Shown: piece after piece, positions 49,928 through 61,900 of the stretch
Layout of the letters: each line of letters begins with the position of its first letter
How positions within the stretch are numbered: the stretch's first letter is position 1
Assembly (NCBI RefSeq): GCF_963678975.1
Contig: NC_089277.1
Span: forward strand, 18,758,001 to 18,822,000
DNA length: 64,000 nucleotides
Direction: 5' to 3'
Source: Dysidea avara
Lineage: Eukaryota; Porifera; Demospongiae; Dictyoceratida; Dysideidae
The notes under the pieces: model-generated
Told to the model about the DNA's origin: nothing
The model's input: the letters and a program-made list of their open reading frames with translations, nothing else
Database searches by the model: none
Made by a program: the position numbers and the translations under genes

Positions 49928-50700
49928 ATGGCTGCAGGTACTTCGCGTGAATCTCAACTATGGGGATGGGAAGCATTTTTTTGACAAAATTGCAATTTTT
50001 CTTCGCGAAAGCGGTCGCCAATTTGGAAACTGCTTGGAAAATTATGCTAATTATGCCATAGAAAGGTTGGAAATCTGCATTATTACTGTTTCTCGCCTTA
50101 AGGCACATTTGGAAAATGGTGCAGTACTTGTCCAGCCCGAGTACCATGAAGTTGTGACCGGATATAAGAACAATATGGAGAGCTTGTTAACATATTTGAG
50201 ATCGTTGTCTGGAGAATGGGAGAGATACATAGCCTCAATGGAACGTGTATCAGAATCTTTGCGATACAGAGTTGCAACAAGGGAAAGTGTAGGTAGAGGA
50301 AGACCTCCATTTATTGTAGCAAAGGAACAACTTGAATATTTGCTCATTTTCATGGACCAACATAGCATTGTTGTTGGGCGTTTCCAGGATGACATTGTAT
50401 AGGAGACGTCAAGAATTTGGAATGCTGGATGAACCAGGCAGGGAACTGACTGATACAGAACTTAGAACTAGAGTGTCAGAAATTAAGAATACACTTCCTG
50501 GTGTAGGAGAAAAGTTGATTCTAGGCCGACTGAAGTCAATGGGGTATAGGGTGACTAGAGCTCGTGTTCGAGATGCACTGAGGTCTGTAGACCCCATCAA
50601 CACTGCTCTTAGGTGGCAGGGGGGATTACAACTCGAAGACCTTACTCAGTTCCTGGACCTAATTCCCTAGGCCTGTGGCATATAGGTATGCACTTATAGT
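49928..50700 (+). pseudogene. HTH / integrase-like protein of the element, frameshifted and truncated
   Basis: A start at 49928 gives MAAGTSRESQLWGWEAFF, then a run of seven T (49976-49982) breaks the frame. The next frame (to 50402) carries DKIAIFLRESGRQFGNCLEN and, later, VGRGRPPFIVAKEQLEYLL. After a second break near 50343 comes a helix-turn-helix (SWTNIALLLGVSRMTLYRRR) and RLKSMGYRVTRARVRDALRS. A third break near 50622 leads to TTRRPYSVPGPNSL and a WHI-like end. In metazoan integrase-core proteins that I recall with this arrangement, the WHIDG Asp starts the DDE core. Here the core is missing, so the protein cannot be active. Confidence 0.65.
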
Positions 50701-51643
50701 TGTCTATGTGCTATGTTGTATGTTGCAACATAAATATATTATTATATTAACTGTACAGCACAAAATTTTGAAGGATACAGAATCTCTATACTGATTTGGC
50801 AAAGTTTTTGACAGATATAAGAGAGTATAGCTGCACATATAAAAACTATCAAAGTTTTTCTTTGCACCATATACAGAAGGTGTCAGTTTGATTTGCATGA
50901 CTGTGTTTTGAATCTGCATGACACTATGTTGTGCAGTCAAACCTCTCCAATCTCATGCACAGAGACATCAATTCTGTCAAGTCACCTGTGTAATCATCGT
51001 ACAATATCTTTGGATTATGCAATAAATTAAGAACGATGATTTTTTTTTGAATTTGCAGCTATTACAGCTTTTTTCTATTACAAAAAAATGCTTGGATGCT
51101 CAATACTTATACTCTGTGATAGTTGTTAATGCAGCTATTAATCTTTGCCATATTGCAAAGGTTGAAAACAATGTATTTCCCAGTCTAGGGAATCCAATTT
51201 TTGTCAGATTACAGAGTACAAATGTGTCAGATTACAGAGGTTGTGTTCTATACAAAAGTGTTAGTAAATGTTGCTAAAGCACATCGATTCTTTAAACTGG
51301 CTGGGTATCAAGGTCATTGGCAAACTGCTTTTCCACGGGTAATATGCGAGTTAAATACCGAGCGGTGCCTTTGAACACCCACGCTAAAGTGGTATATATA
51401 TATTTGTAGCTCTTGATTGAGATAACTACTTTAGAGCAGTCATCTACTGTAATAAAACAGTCATTGTAGCTGATATGGATTTTTAATTTTCCCATGACTT
51501 GTTGGGTTGGTACTAGTTGGTGAAATAGCTGATTAGTTAGAGTAATTTGGTATGGCCTAATATGGTTTTGGTATTACAGTATGCTTTACGACATGTTGCA
51601 ACTGAGAATTGTTTACATTGCACTAATATTATGTACACACTAG

Positions 51644-52820
51644 GTTGACAACATAAATGACAGTATTATCCCAGAAGACAGAAAAATTATTGAGAGAGGT
51701 ATGTGATATGGTAGTTTACAAAAATGTTACTATAGCTTTGTATGTTGCAGCGGAAGACAAACGTTTGGAGTTTGTGAAGCAAATTTGTCCAGTGACACCT
51801 CCAATTCTGACTGCTCATGTGATACGACAAAAAGAAGTGTTTCGAGATACCTTGGAACTTTTGAGGAAAGATAAAGTGCTTGAAGAGTTTCCTCTCAAAC
51901 TTCAATTTTCAAATGAGCAGGCAATAGACTATGGTGGAGTGTGTCGTGATATGTTTTCTGCATTTTGGGAGCATGCTTATTTCCACTTTTTTGAAGGATC
52001 AAACCCGCTAACTCCATGTCTGCACGCAAATACAGATATGAGTGCACTGCCACAGTTGGGCAGAGCACTGTCACATGGTTACCTAGTATGTGGGTATTTT
52101 CCAGTGCGAGTAGCCTTTCCCTGTTTGGCTGCTGTTGTCTTGAACCTTTATATAGAAATCTCACAAAAGATACTTGTGCAAAACTTTGCTGAAAGCTTAA
52201 GCCGTTCAGAAGCTGCTACAGTAAAAGGTGCTTTGGCTTCAGCTACATTTTCCAAGGAATTGCAAGATAAATTAATTTGCATTCTGAGTCGCTATGGCTC
52301 CATGGTATGCCCTACTCCTAATGGACTGAAGATGCAGATCTGCAATGTAGCCAAATACTACTACACAGCAAAACCTATGGCAGCCATTTCTAGCATTGGC
52401 TGTGGAATCCCTTCTAATGAGAAGCAGTTTTGGGATAGTTTCACTGTTGAGGAACTATATTCTCTGCATGATTCACTTAGTGTGACTCCAGAAAAGGTTT
52501 TGGCTATACTAGATGAACCCATTGAGGAGAATTCTACCCAAGCAACTGTTTTTGGCTATTTAGAGCAGTATGTTGGGAACATGAAGAATGAAGAGGCTAG
52601 GCGTTTCTTGAGGTATACCACAGGGAGTTCAGTGTTGATTGGTCAACGTATAACTGTTAGCTTTAACAGCTTATCAGGATTCACCCGACGACCTACTGCT
52701 CATACATGTGGGTGTGAATTGGAGCTGCCTTCAACCTATCTCAGCTATCTTGAGTTTGAGAAAGAGTTCAATGTCATTTTAGCTGATGATGACTATGCTT
52801 GGGACATGAATGCTCGTTGA
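51644..52820 (+). CDS. HECT-type E3 ubiquitin ligase domain protein encoded in the element
   Basis: Best model: exon 51644-51698 and exon 51751-52820, with a 52-bp intron (GAGAGAG|GTATGTG ... TTGCAG|CG) in phase 1, giving IIPEDRKIIERAEDKRLEFV. The ATG at 51657 is in another frame relative to this exon and is probably not the start; the true 5' end is upstream and not found. The N-lobe has LQFSNEQAIDYGGVCRDMFS and SHGYLVCGYFPVRVAFP. The C-lobe ends with RPTAHTCGCELELPSTYLSY, where the Cys at 52707-52709 is the expected thioester residue of HECT ligases. The ORF is free of stops, unlike the integrase-like gene beside it. It would accept ubiquitin from an E2 and pass it to a substrate; the target is unknown. 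Confidence 0.75.
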
Positions 52821-52968
52821 CTGTCAGTACACCAGTTGTAGCCAGGACGCTGTGTATATTACTTTAATGATTTTTGCATGTGTGTTTTGTGCCATTCATA
52901 ACATGGCCTGTTAATAAACATGATGATTTTGGATAGTTGCATATGATGCATGTGTTAGGTATATTGTA

Positions 52969-53130
52969 CCGTATGTACTAAATACTTTGAGGGAAAATCA
53001 GTAGTTTTCGCGGTTTTGCATGGGGGTAGTTATCAGCGAAAATTTTATTGAAATCTTTAGATATCCATATAATCTAGCAAATACATTTTGGGAGTGTTTG
53101 CAAATCCACGAAAAAAATTTTTTTGACTAG
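52969..53130. mobile_element. Truncated pogo-type MITE inside the HECT element
   Basis: taccgtatgtactaaatact, then ggtagttatcagcgaaaat and gagtgtttgcaaatccacg, match the MITE at 26074-26284. The right end is missing. Confidence 0.65.
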
Positions 53131-53271
53131 ATCAGCTGGTGTCTGCTCGAATTACGACCTTGTTCAACTCAATACTGCTCACTGTTGATGCCATGATTCA
53201 CTGAAGCAGCCATGACTTAGCTAGCTAACATTAATATTATTAATGCTAAAAGCTAATAGATCTATATACGC

Positions 53272-53559
53272 GCCCTAGGACATAATTTAAGCGCTGTCTT
53301 AATTATATCCTATAAATAAGCGCTGTCGTATTATCGGCGATAATAAGTTAGAGTCCTTATCATCGGCGATAATAAGGCGAGGTCTTATTATCGGCAATAA
53401 TAAGTGTTATTATCGGCGATAATAAGGATGGTGTTTTATTATCGGCGATAATAAGGTAGCTGGAGTCAGGTATATTTTTGTTACAAACGGCGTTCCATAG
53501 GGCCGGGCCAACCCTAGCTCGCCTCGAACCCTGAGTCACCAAAAACTTACCTTCATACA
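53272..53559. repeat. Right TIR of the HECT element with five palindromes
   Basis: Five units of TTATTATCGGCGATAATAA lie between about 53328 and 53456, in the mirror order of the left arm, including the same variant unit with tcggcaataa. This shows that the arms descend from one sequence. Confidence 0.88.
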
Positions 53560-53572
53560 ACTAGTGTGCTTG

Positions 53573-53970
53573 CTATAGTACGTTCACGTTGAGCTGAATC
53601 CTGAAAAACAGCTAAAAATTAAAAGTGGATTTTTTCTCAACAGAGTTAACATTTCAGCCAACCAGATGATTATTGGTAACAGCAAAGGTGTCAACAACAG
53701 ACACATATGGTTTGGCTCCATTACAAGTTCGGGAAAGGGCTGTAATGGGCACTGTACTTTTATGGCTTCCCTATAGGAAATGTATTGTGAAAATTTTGAT
53801 TGGCGGTAAATATTATGTCAAACATTTAATCAAAAAGTTTTTGAAATATTTTTAGCGGGTCAAGCAGTAGAGGTCTACTACAAATAAGCCAAATTTCAAG
53901 ATCATGTGTAATTGCATCCATGAGTTATTAAATGTTTTTGAAGATTCAGCTCAACGTGAACATACTATAG
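53573..53970. mobile_element. MITE adjoining the HECT element
   Basis: ctatagtacgttcacgttga, then gctgaatc at 53573-53600, is mirrored by gattcagc and tcaacgtgaacatactatag at 53943-53970. It begins about 13 bp outside the right TIR. No coding capacity. Confidence 0.8.
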
Positions 53971-54424
53971 TTTTTTAAAAATATATATTCCGGCCCTAAT
54001 GGCACTCCCATCCTCCCCGATCTCTAGCTAGAAGTTAAACCTAATTTAATTTATAAATGACAAAAAGCAGCTAAACCTACAGAGCCTACACAGACCTACA
54101 AAAACACCGCATGGACCGCCAGCATACACACAGCAAAACCCCCGGACAGGGGCCTTAAGAAGTGCACTTCAGAGTGACCATTCCTGATTCCTGATTTCGG
54201 TTATTATAACTTGCCACGGTTTTGTTGCAAACATTCCGCAAACCTCTGTGGCTTTTTGAATTTGCGCGTAAAAAAATAATCATGTGTTTTAATTTGCGCG
54301 CTGGGTGGGATCTACGCCAGTCGAGACGCCAGTGCCTCGGTACGTGCACATTGAGGTAGAAGCGAGGGTTAATCACAAAAGGCATAGATAATATACCTAC
54401 TGCAAAAGGTGATGCTTGTCAGCA

Positions 54425-57400
54425 ATGGGGATTTTTACGAGATGTCAGATCACCTTGGAGCTCGATTCATCTGTTAATTTCAAGTTCAAGACAGCACTGA
54501 AGAAAAAGATCGTCGACAACGATGGAATAGTGTCATTCATCGTCACCAAAAAGGTACTCTTAGACAGATGGTGTCACGTTTGCTATAGTGTGATCTTGCC
54601 GCGTGGTGCCTTTGAGTTGGCGGTACCCGCCCCTTTGCAGTAGGATACAGCATTAGGAATGCAATATAATTCACCTACTTGGGTTCTTGTAGATCGTGTG
54701 ATATCTAGCTATGCCACTTTGGTGGTAGCTGACATGTGTAAGGTCAGTACATGGGTTGGTAGCTAAAAAATCAGGAGTGCTAAATCACCAAGGGGTGTGA
54801 TCGCATAGCTTGTTTGCAATCATAATGTTAGGGGGCATCTCCAAACTGATTTTGGTACATTTAACGTCATAATGACATCGGGGGCTTCAGCCCGTGATGT
54901 TTTAATTAATTTGAGCGTGCCTATAGTGGACAAGTGAAAATGTCTTGCCAAACCACACTATTCGGAGGAGCTACCAGAGATGTCTATGAAAATCCAATAC
55001 CAGAAGTTTGTAGAGGTTACGTTTTAGCGAAGTAGTAGAAATAGCTATAATTGTGTTTAAAAAAACATTAGCTAGCTAATTTTCACATTGGGAGGAGCAA
55101 TGTCATAATGACGTTAAGTGTACCAAAATCAGTTTGGAGATGCCCCCTTAGTTTTGAGATATTAACAGGTGATGCATTGGAAGAATGCGAGGAGTTGTTA
55201 GTGACAGCATATAGCTTGGTCACTTATTTAATTTTCCATCTCCCAAAAGGGTGGGTTGGTTGGGCCCGTGAAACGACTAATCAAGTTGAAATGGCCTCTA
55301 AGACTCCAGCTCAGCTTATTTGGTATATTTTACAGCCCACGTTTAGTGACTAAAATAAAGTTGACATACGCCATCAAGTTAAATAAAGTTACAGTATGGA
55401 TGACAGTCAGGACCTATAGCTAGCATTATAAAACAGCAATCAATGAGTGTGGTATTTGTAACCTGATTTTCATTGTAATTACAAAACTTGCAAAGTGAGG
55501 TTTACATTCAAACATTTCACTCCTAAAGTAGTATGCATCACTCGGTGGTGTTTATACATATTATTTGTTTAATGGCTCTAGTCCATGATTTATGTGTTAG
55601 AACTAATAAGCTACTTTTAGCAAAGGAGCAGAGAGAACCAACATAGTATGCTGCAGTATGTAAGTGTTTGTTTTAGGTTTGCAACAGAAGTAGTGCCAGT
55701 ATTTTCCTGCAATTAGCAATTGTGAACGTGTATTTCACGGCAATAATGTCACCTTATATATGCAAGCATCAGTAGCGGTTATGTATTATTTAGTAAGGCT
55801 GACCAAAATGCAAGAAGTTAGTCCCTAGGTGGGTTAGGCAAGCTCCACAATACTTAACAGTTATTTTACACTTGCTTAGAATGTAATATGTAATTGTACA
55901 ATCTATTTTATTTATTTTATTTTTAGTTTAACTATAAGGTAAGGTGAATACAAAAGGCAAATATGCCTATATGAGTACCACCTATAAAAACAATACAATA
56001 CAAAACCAAACAACTAAGGATACATTACAAAGACAATTACAGTACATTGAAATAAAAGCCTACATTAAAACATACATGACTTAATCAGAAACAAAAAGAA
56101 AATTGTATAACATTCGCCTAAAAGTAGTGCGGCGTGTAGTTGACAGAATGTCAAATGGGATGGAGTTCCACTAAAAAACACTGATCGATATAAGGTAATG
56201 CGAATTTAGTCCTAGTTCCCTGAAGTGACTGTGAATTGTTTCACTATTACGTACACTTTAGCTGTGTGACCCATACTGTGAGTATTAATGAATCTGTATT
56301 CTGTAGACGACACATTTGGTGGTTAACAATGCTGAGAAGAGTGCTGAGTCATACAAAGGTCGTATGGCACTGACGTATGGGATTCCTATTGTGTCGACCA
56401 GTTTTGTTGATGTTAGTGTTGAGAGGGGAGAGTTACTGGAACCAGATGATTTCCTGGTAGTTGGGAAAACTGCTGCTGAACAATTTCAAACTGGAAAGAT
56501 TATCGGTAAAGTGTGATTACTGTATGCAGTATTTGTCTGTAGCTTACGATACTGTTCAAAAATCCTTTTATGTAGTGTTTTTGTTGCTGATTCTCTGTGT
56601 ATTAACTTTGTAGCTTCCCAACAAGACAAGGAGAATTCAGACAAGAAGAAGAAGAGACAAAAGTCCACCATATCACTAAACCAACTAAAGTACAGTTATG
56701 ATATAATAACATGCTGTACTGTTATTAACACTATAGACCACTATCATGGCCACACTCCACTGATAATAATCTAGTTGAGTTTGATGAAGACAACTATGAA
56801 GTGGCTCGATATGCCTTCCTCAAGGTATCATGGATTTGTATCTACACTGTACCATTGCATAAGCATTTTCCAACACTTAACCTTAGTGTACAAATGTACA
56901 ATATATATTACTAGCATACATATCTGCTTATGTCCATAATTTTGTGAAGAAAGATTATAATATGGTGGTACATAGAGTATATTATAGTGTGAGGCTTGTA
57001 AATACCCTGAAGGTATATGTATGTATGTGGCTGCACGTTTGAACTTCAATGGCATCTACATATATTTTCTAACAAATCTAGGATAACCATTTGTAAATAC
57101 ATATCTATACATGCATGTTCGCAATTGATTGAAGAAACAGCTAGTGCTGCTGCAGACTCAATCTACAGTATGTATGCTAGCATGTGCGTATGTGTATGTA
57201 CTGGTACATGCAATGTGTATGTTGAGTGTCTATGTGTGATGTTATTGTTCCCTACACATTGTAGAAGTTTGATAGTCGTAGTCAGTTGACCACCTTCACT
57301 AGTCTGGAGATACATGTGGTAATGGGTCAAGATGACACATCATCACACTACAGGATATTCCTCCATAATGGAATAATGGAGAAGAAAGATAAGGTGAGTG

Positions 57401-57482
57401 TGTATGTATGTACATATACAGTGCAGTAGCTGATTCTGCAGTGCACTACAACTACATTAGTGTGGCATTCTCAAATGCAGTA

Positions 57483-57539
<57 letters not shown>

Positions 57540-58873
57540 ATATGCCTACTGCATACAAACCATGAATGTATATGCCAACACAAAACACATGACATACATG
57601 TATGAATGCATACGTACGTACAACGTACATGGGAATTTTATTGAGAGTATACGTTTGTATGTACATACTGGACCACATTCTCTCCACCCTACAGGATGGA
57701 GAGATTGGTAGTAAGAGTTGTTACTACTTGTCCACACAACTGGACTCAGAACATGTGTTCACTCTACTCTACAAACAGTTCACTAGTTCTCCTCACAAGT
57801 TGGTAAAGGTAACCTTCCTCTCCAGCCATGTTGGATCTGATAAGCTCAAGAAGGTACATAGTTGATGTTTGCCAAATCTGCATGTTGGGAAAACAGCAGT
57901 TTAACAACGTACATGTATGGCAAAGAAATTGTCACAGAATTGATTTTACTGCAGAATGTGCATGCATATGTGTTTACGTACATTAATATGTACAGAGGGT
58001 GTGAAGCAATAAACTTCCACAATTAACTTCAAGCTAATAGTACAGTACATATGTGGATACTGAAACTTAATTATTGTGTATGCACAGTGCAGAGCTATGA
58101 TGTGCTCTATGATTACATACTTTAGTTACTGTGACTTAGGTAGTATGTAAATGCATGTACATTGCTTTAAAAACACACACATAGAGAGCAGTATTGGTGT
58201 TATGTACACGTGCTGTATGTCAATGTCACTGCTACTCTCTTACCTTAATTTGGGCTCATCCCATCCCAGCACACACACATATGTTAGTGATCTGAGTGGA
58301 GTAGCTAACATTCAAGTAACCAGGGTGCTGCCTCAGTTAAAAAGACACTGAGTGCTGCGAAAGACCAAAACATGTACACAAGCTCTAATAGAGCAGTCAG
58401 ATCTACTCTTGTGTCTCACAAACCAATGTTTCTGGCCACACACTTTGTGTGTGTTCTCGATTGCTATTAATGTTGTTTCAGATGATGTTGGATATTCGTT
58501 CATCAACTGGAGCAAGTGAAGAGCTACCATTATACATTTCTGATCTGGTGGGCTACATATGGAATGAGGCTAATGGAGAACTCAATGATGTACTATCTGT
58601 ACCAGTGGAGCGTATTAAATTGGAAGAGGTTGAGAAGGCTGAGGCAGCTTTGTTGTCCATTAAACTTGTTATTGATGGAACTAACAAAGATGGAGATTTA
58701 CAGAAACTAACAAACGACTTTTATTCTGCTATTCCACACAAACACAAGGCTGTATTGGATACAAAGAGGATGATAGCTGAGAAACAAGATCTCTGCCAGG
58801 TGTGTGTGTGTGTAGTGTGTGAGCATGGTAGTGAGTGTGTTTGCGTGTTTGTGTGTGCATGCTTGCGTGTGTG

Positions 58874-58904
<31 letters not shown>

Positions 58905-61900
58905 ATGTATCTGTATGTGTGTCGGTCACTACCAACACTACCTATTCCACACTTGTAGTTGGTTAGAGATGTGGTCAGTGTTGGTGAGAGTACCAACTGG
59001 TCCACAAGGAGTAACATGGAGAGCAAATATCGGTCACTACGTTGTGACCTGACAGTGTTGGACCAGTCCTCTGAGGAGTTTGTGTACATCAGACAACTTC
59101 TACTGGACAGTCAGGACAAGTGAGCGGCTGTCTTATTTGTATAATTCGATAAATGGAAGCAGAGAATCACACCACTAAATGTAGGGGCTCGACAGAATAA
59201 AAGCTCCCTGTTTTGATTCAATTTTATGATTTACGTTTGATGCAATACAAATGGTGTGCATCCCCCTGTGCTTTGTTGCATTTATTAGAAAAATAAAGTA
59301 AAATGCTTATGTGTAGATGTAAACTAGGTAAACTTTGCAAGCAATCAACCTGTGTCCACATGGTCATAAAATGTTGCATGTAGTAAGATGATCTGTTAGA
59401 ATGTTAACGGTGAAATTTGCGAAGTACATAATGTGTATGTAAACAGTGGGAAGTCACAGTAGTGATGGTTCAGATTATAGTGCTCTATATTTCTGATTTC
59501 TGACAGTCAATAATACAAAACATCTTGTGTTCTCCCTTCACAGATCATCGCCATCACTGATAGAAGTGAAGAACATTTATGGGGTACATCGACCAGTGGA
59601 GGATGGTCACTTCACACATCAGTTAGACAACAAACAGTTATTGTTCCATTCATCATCAGTATGTTACTATCATCTAGTCTCTATATTGACCCTTCTCTTA
59701 CTATAGGTGAAAAACTTTGTTGGGATATTATCAAGGTATGTATGTGTGTGTCTATGCGTTAAGCATGTACATATAGATCGATGCTCATAACTGGTCTCAT
59801 GTATTGGCATATAAGAGAGTAGTTCATCAGAAATTGCTTGAATGCTAAGATTTCATATATGTATAGCCACTTCTATCATTCTAACAACGTGTATTACATG
59901 TAAGACACAGAAGGGTGGGGTGCAGAAGTGAAGAGTAAGTGTTAGAATAATGAGATAGAATTTGAAAAAAAAGGCTAAGGTTTCTATTGCTTCATTCTGA
60001 CATCCACTTTGAAGTTGTTTATGCTTACTAAAGTGCTAAACATTTGATGTCTTGAATTGGCGGGAGCTCATTATGCCACCATTGAGCATGCTGGCTCCAA
60101 AGTTATACAGCATGAATTAATTGTGTTGGAACCAGACTGGCTAGTCTGGACTTTACAGATTCTCTAATAGAGCAGTCAGTGCAGTACTCTAATAGAACAA
60201 GTTTCAGTAATGTACATAGCTACCTACGCCCTGGACCATTTTGTAACTCTAATAGAACTTACACTTTGTATTCAATGACTTTAAAGGAATATAGCTTGTA
60301 CAATGTACATATGGTACAATAGTACATTCACTACATTGTTCACCACTCAGAGGACTATTGCTACCCAAGATTGTGGTAGATGATTTTGGAGGTACAAGAA
60401 CTGATCCAGGAATGTTGGGGAGTGGGGTCTATTTTGCTTCCTCTTCAAGGTGATTGAGAAGTGTGATCAGCTGATGTTATTTGTGTCCTTCACAGTGTCT
60501 CATCACAGTATTCTAAACCAGGGAAGACTCGTGGTAGTCGTCTGATGTTAGTCAACCAAGTGGCCTTGGGAAATGTCTTGGTATGAATACTGTATAACGC
60601 ATGCATGAACACGCACATACCCAGGAATACAAGAGGCAGGTTTGAGGTGTTAGTTTGTGCATGTCAGAGGTGAATATGTAGTGGTTGGTGAGTTGCTATT
60701 TAATTTTGAGTAGCTGGTTGGTACCAACCACTGTGTACACATCCCTGGCCACACTTGCTCACATCCATCACCGTGGTCTTGTGTATGATATACATACTGT
60801 CTGTTGTAGATACTGGCCAGATACTTGCATTCTATCTCACCCATAAAATTCCTGTAGATTTTGTGCCTGCTTAGATGTTCTTTTGATAAAATGTGAGATC
60901 TCTATTGATTTAAATGATATGAATAGAATTGTAATTATTGCTTGAGATAAACTAGCAAATTAAATGCAAATTATTAACTATAAACGCAAGCATACAAGTA
61001 CAATTGGTGAATATTATGAACACCTCCAGGAGACCACATCAAGGATGATGGAGCTTACAGAGGCTCCTAAAGCTTACAACAGTGTCCATGGATTAAAGAC
61101 CAGTAATGAGTTACCATCAGAGTTTAAGGGAGATGAGTATGCTATCTACTCCACCAGTCAGCAAAGGATAAGGTAAGGACTTATTGTGTGTATACGTATC
61201 CAAGGAATATTATACAAATGTTATGATTTTGTGTATATTACTGTAATTTCTCATATTTTAGTTCCATGTACATTGATTCTTACGTATGTTGTCATGTAAT
61301 TAAACAATTTTTGTGTTTTGTTCAGGTATTTGGTGGAATTCTGTTTACCTGGCGATGATAAAGGTGTAGTAATAATATAATGTGTGCTTGTATACACAGC
61401 AAATGACATACTGTACATACACACATACATACATATGCAACATAGTACATCATGTGATCTGAGGCATGTGTTGTCAAGGCTACAGACGTCAAGAGACAAG
61501 GTAGTGTATTGTGTGATCCAAAAAGATGTTACGATGCACCAGTGTGTTATTAACAGGAAGGATTTTCACAAATACGTAGCCCTGTACTGCCTTTACAAAA
61601 AGAAAATGATTTTTTTTGCTATGGAAATGCCAGTAGTCCGCATACCAAGTTTGAGCAGTCACCCTAAGCATTCTTAAGATACGAGCCTTCAAAAGTCAGC
61701 TTAATTTTTAGAAAATTTTCTTTCTTCATTTTTTTGCACACTTACAAATAAAACTCAAATATATTATCTGATTGCCTTGAAGTTTGGCACAAAGTGCATC
61801 TTGGTATCGAGGTTGATTTGGATACAATAAACGGTCACAGGGTTATTCATGGAAAATAATTGTCATGCCAACAGAGTAAACTGCTTATGGGAGGTATGTG

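Larger units (their letters stand above)
49586..53559 (+). mobile_element. ~4-kb DNA element with long palindrome-array TIRs, encoding a HECT domain
   Basis: About 290 bp at 49586-49873 is repeated inverted at 53272-53559 (tgtatgaaggtaagtttttg at each outer edge, gacagcgcttaaattatg near each inner edge). Within each arm lie five copies of a 19-bp odd palindrome, TTATTATCGCCGATAATAA. Between the arms are a broken HTH/integrase-like gene and an intact HECT-domain ORF, both on the + strand. A MITE remnant (52969-53130) and a short fragment of another repeat (about 51340-51400) have landed inside. The two arms differ by small indels, so the element is not brand new. Target duplication not identified. 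Confidence 0.75.

Noticed and set aside
55108-55353. 81-codon + strand ORF
   Set aside because: It starts in the right arm of the Harbinger-like MITE and has no domain.
61384-61692. ORFs on both strands in a PARP4 intron
   Set aside because: No similarity to PARP4 between exons 14 and 15 and no splice sites that keep the PARP frame.
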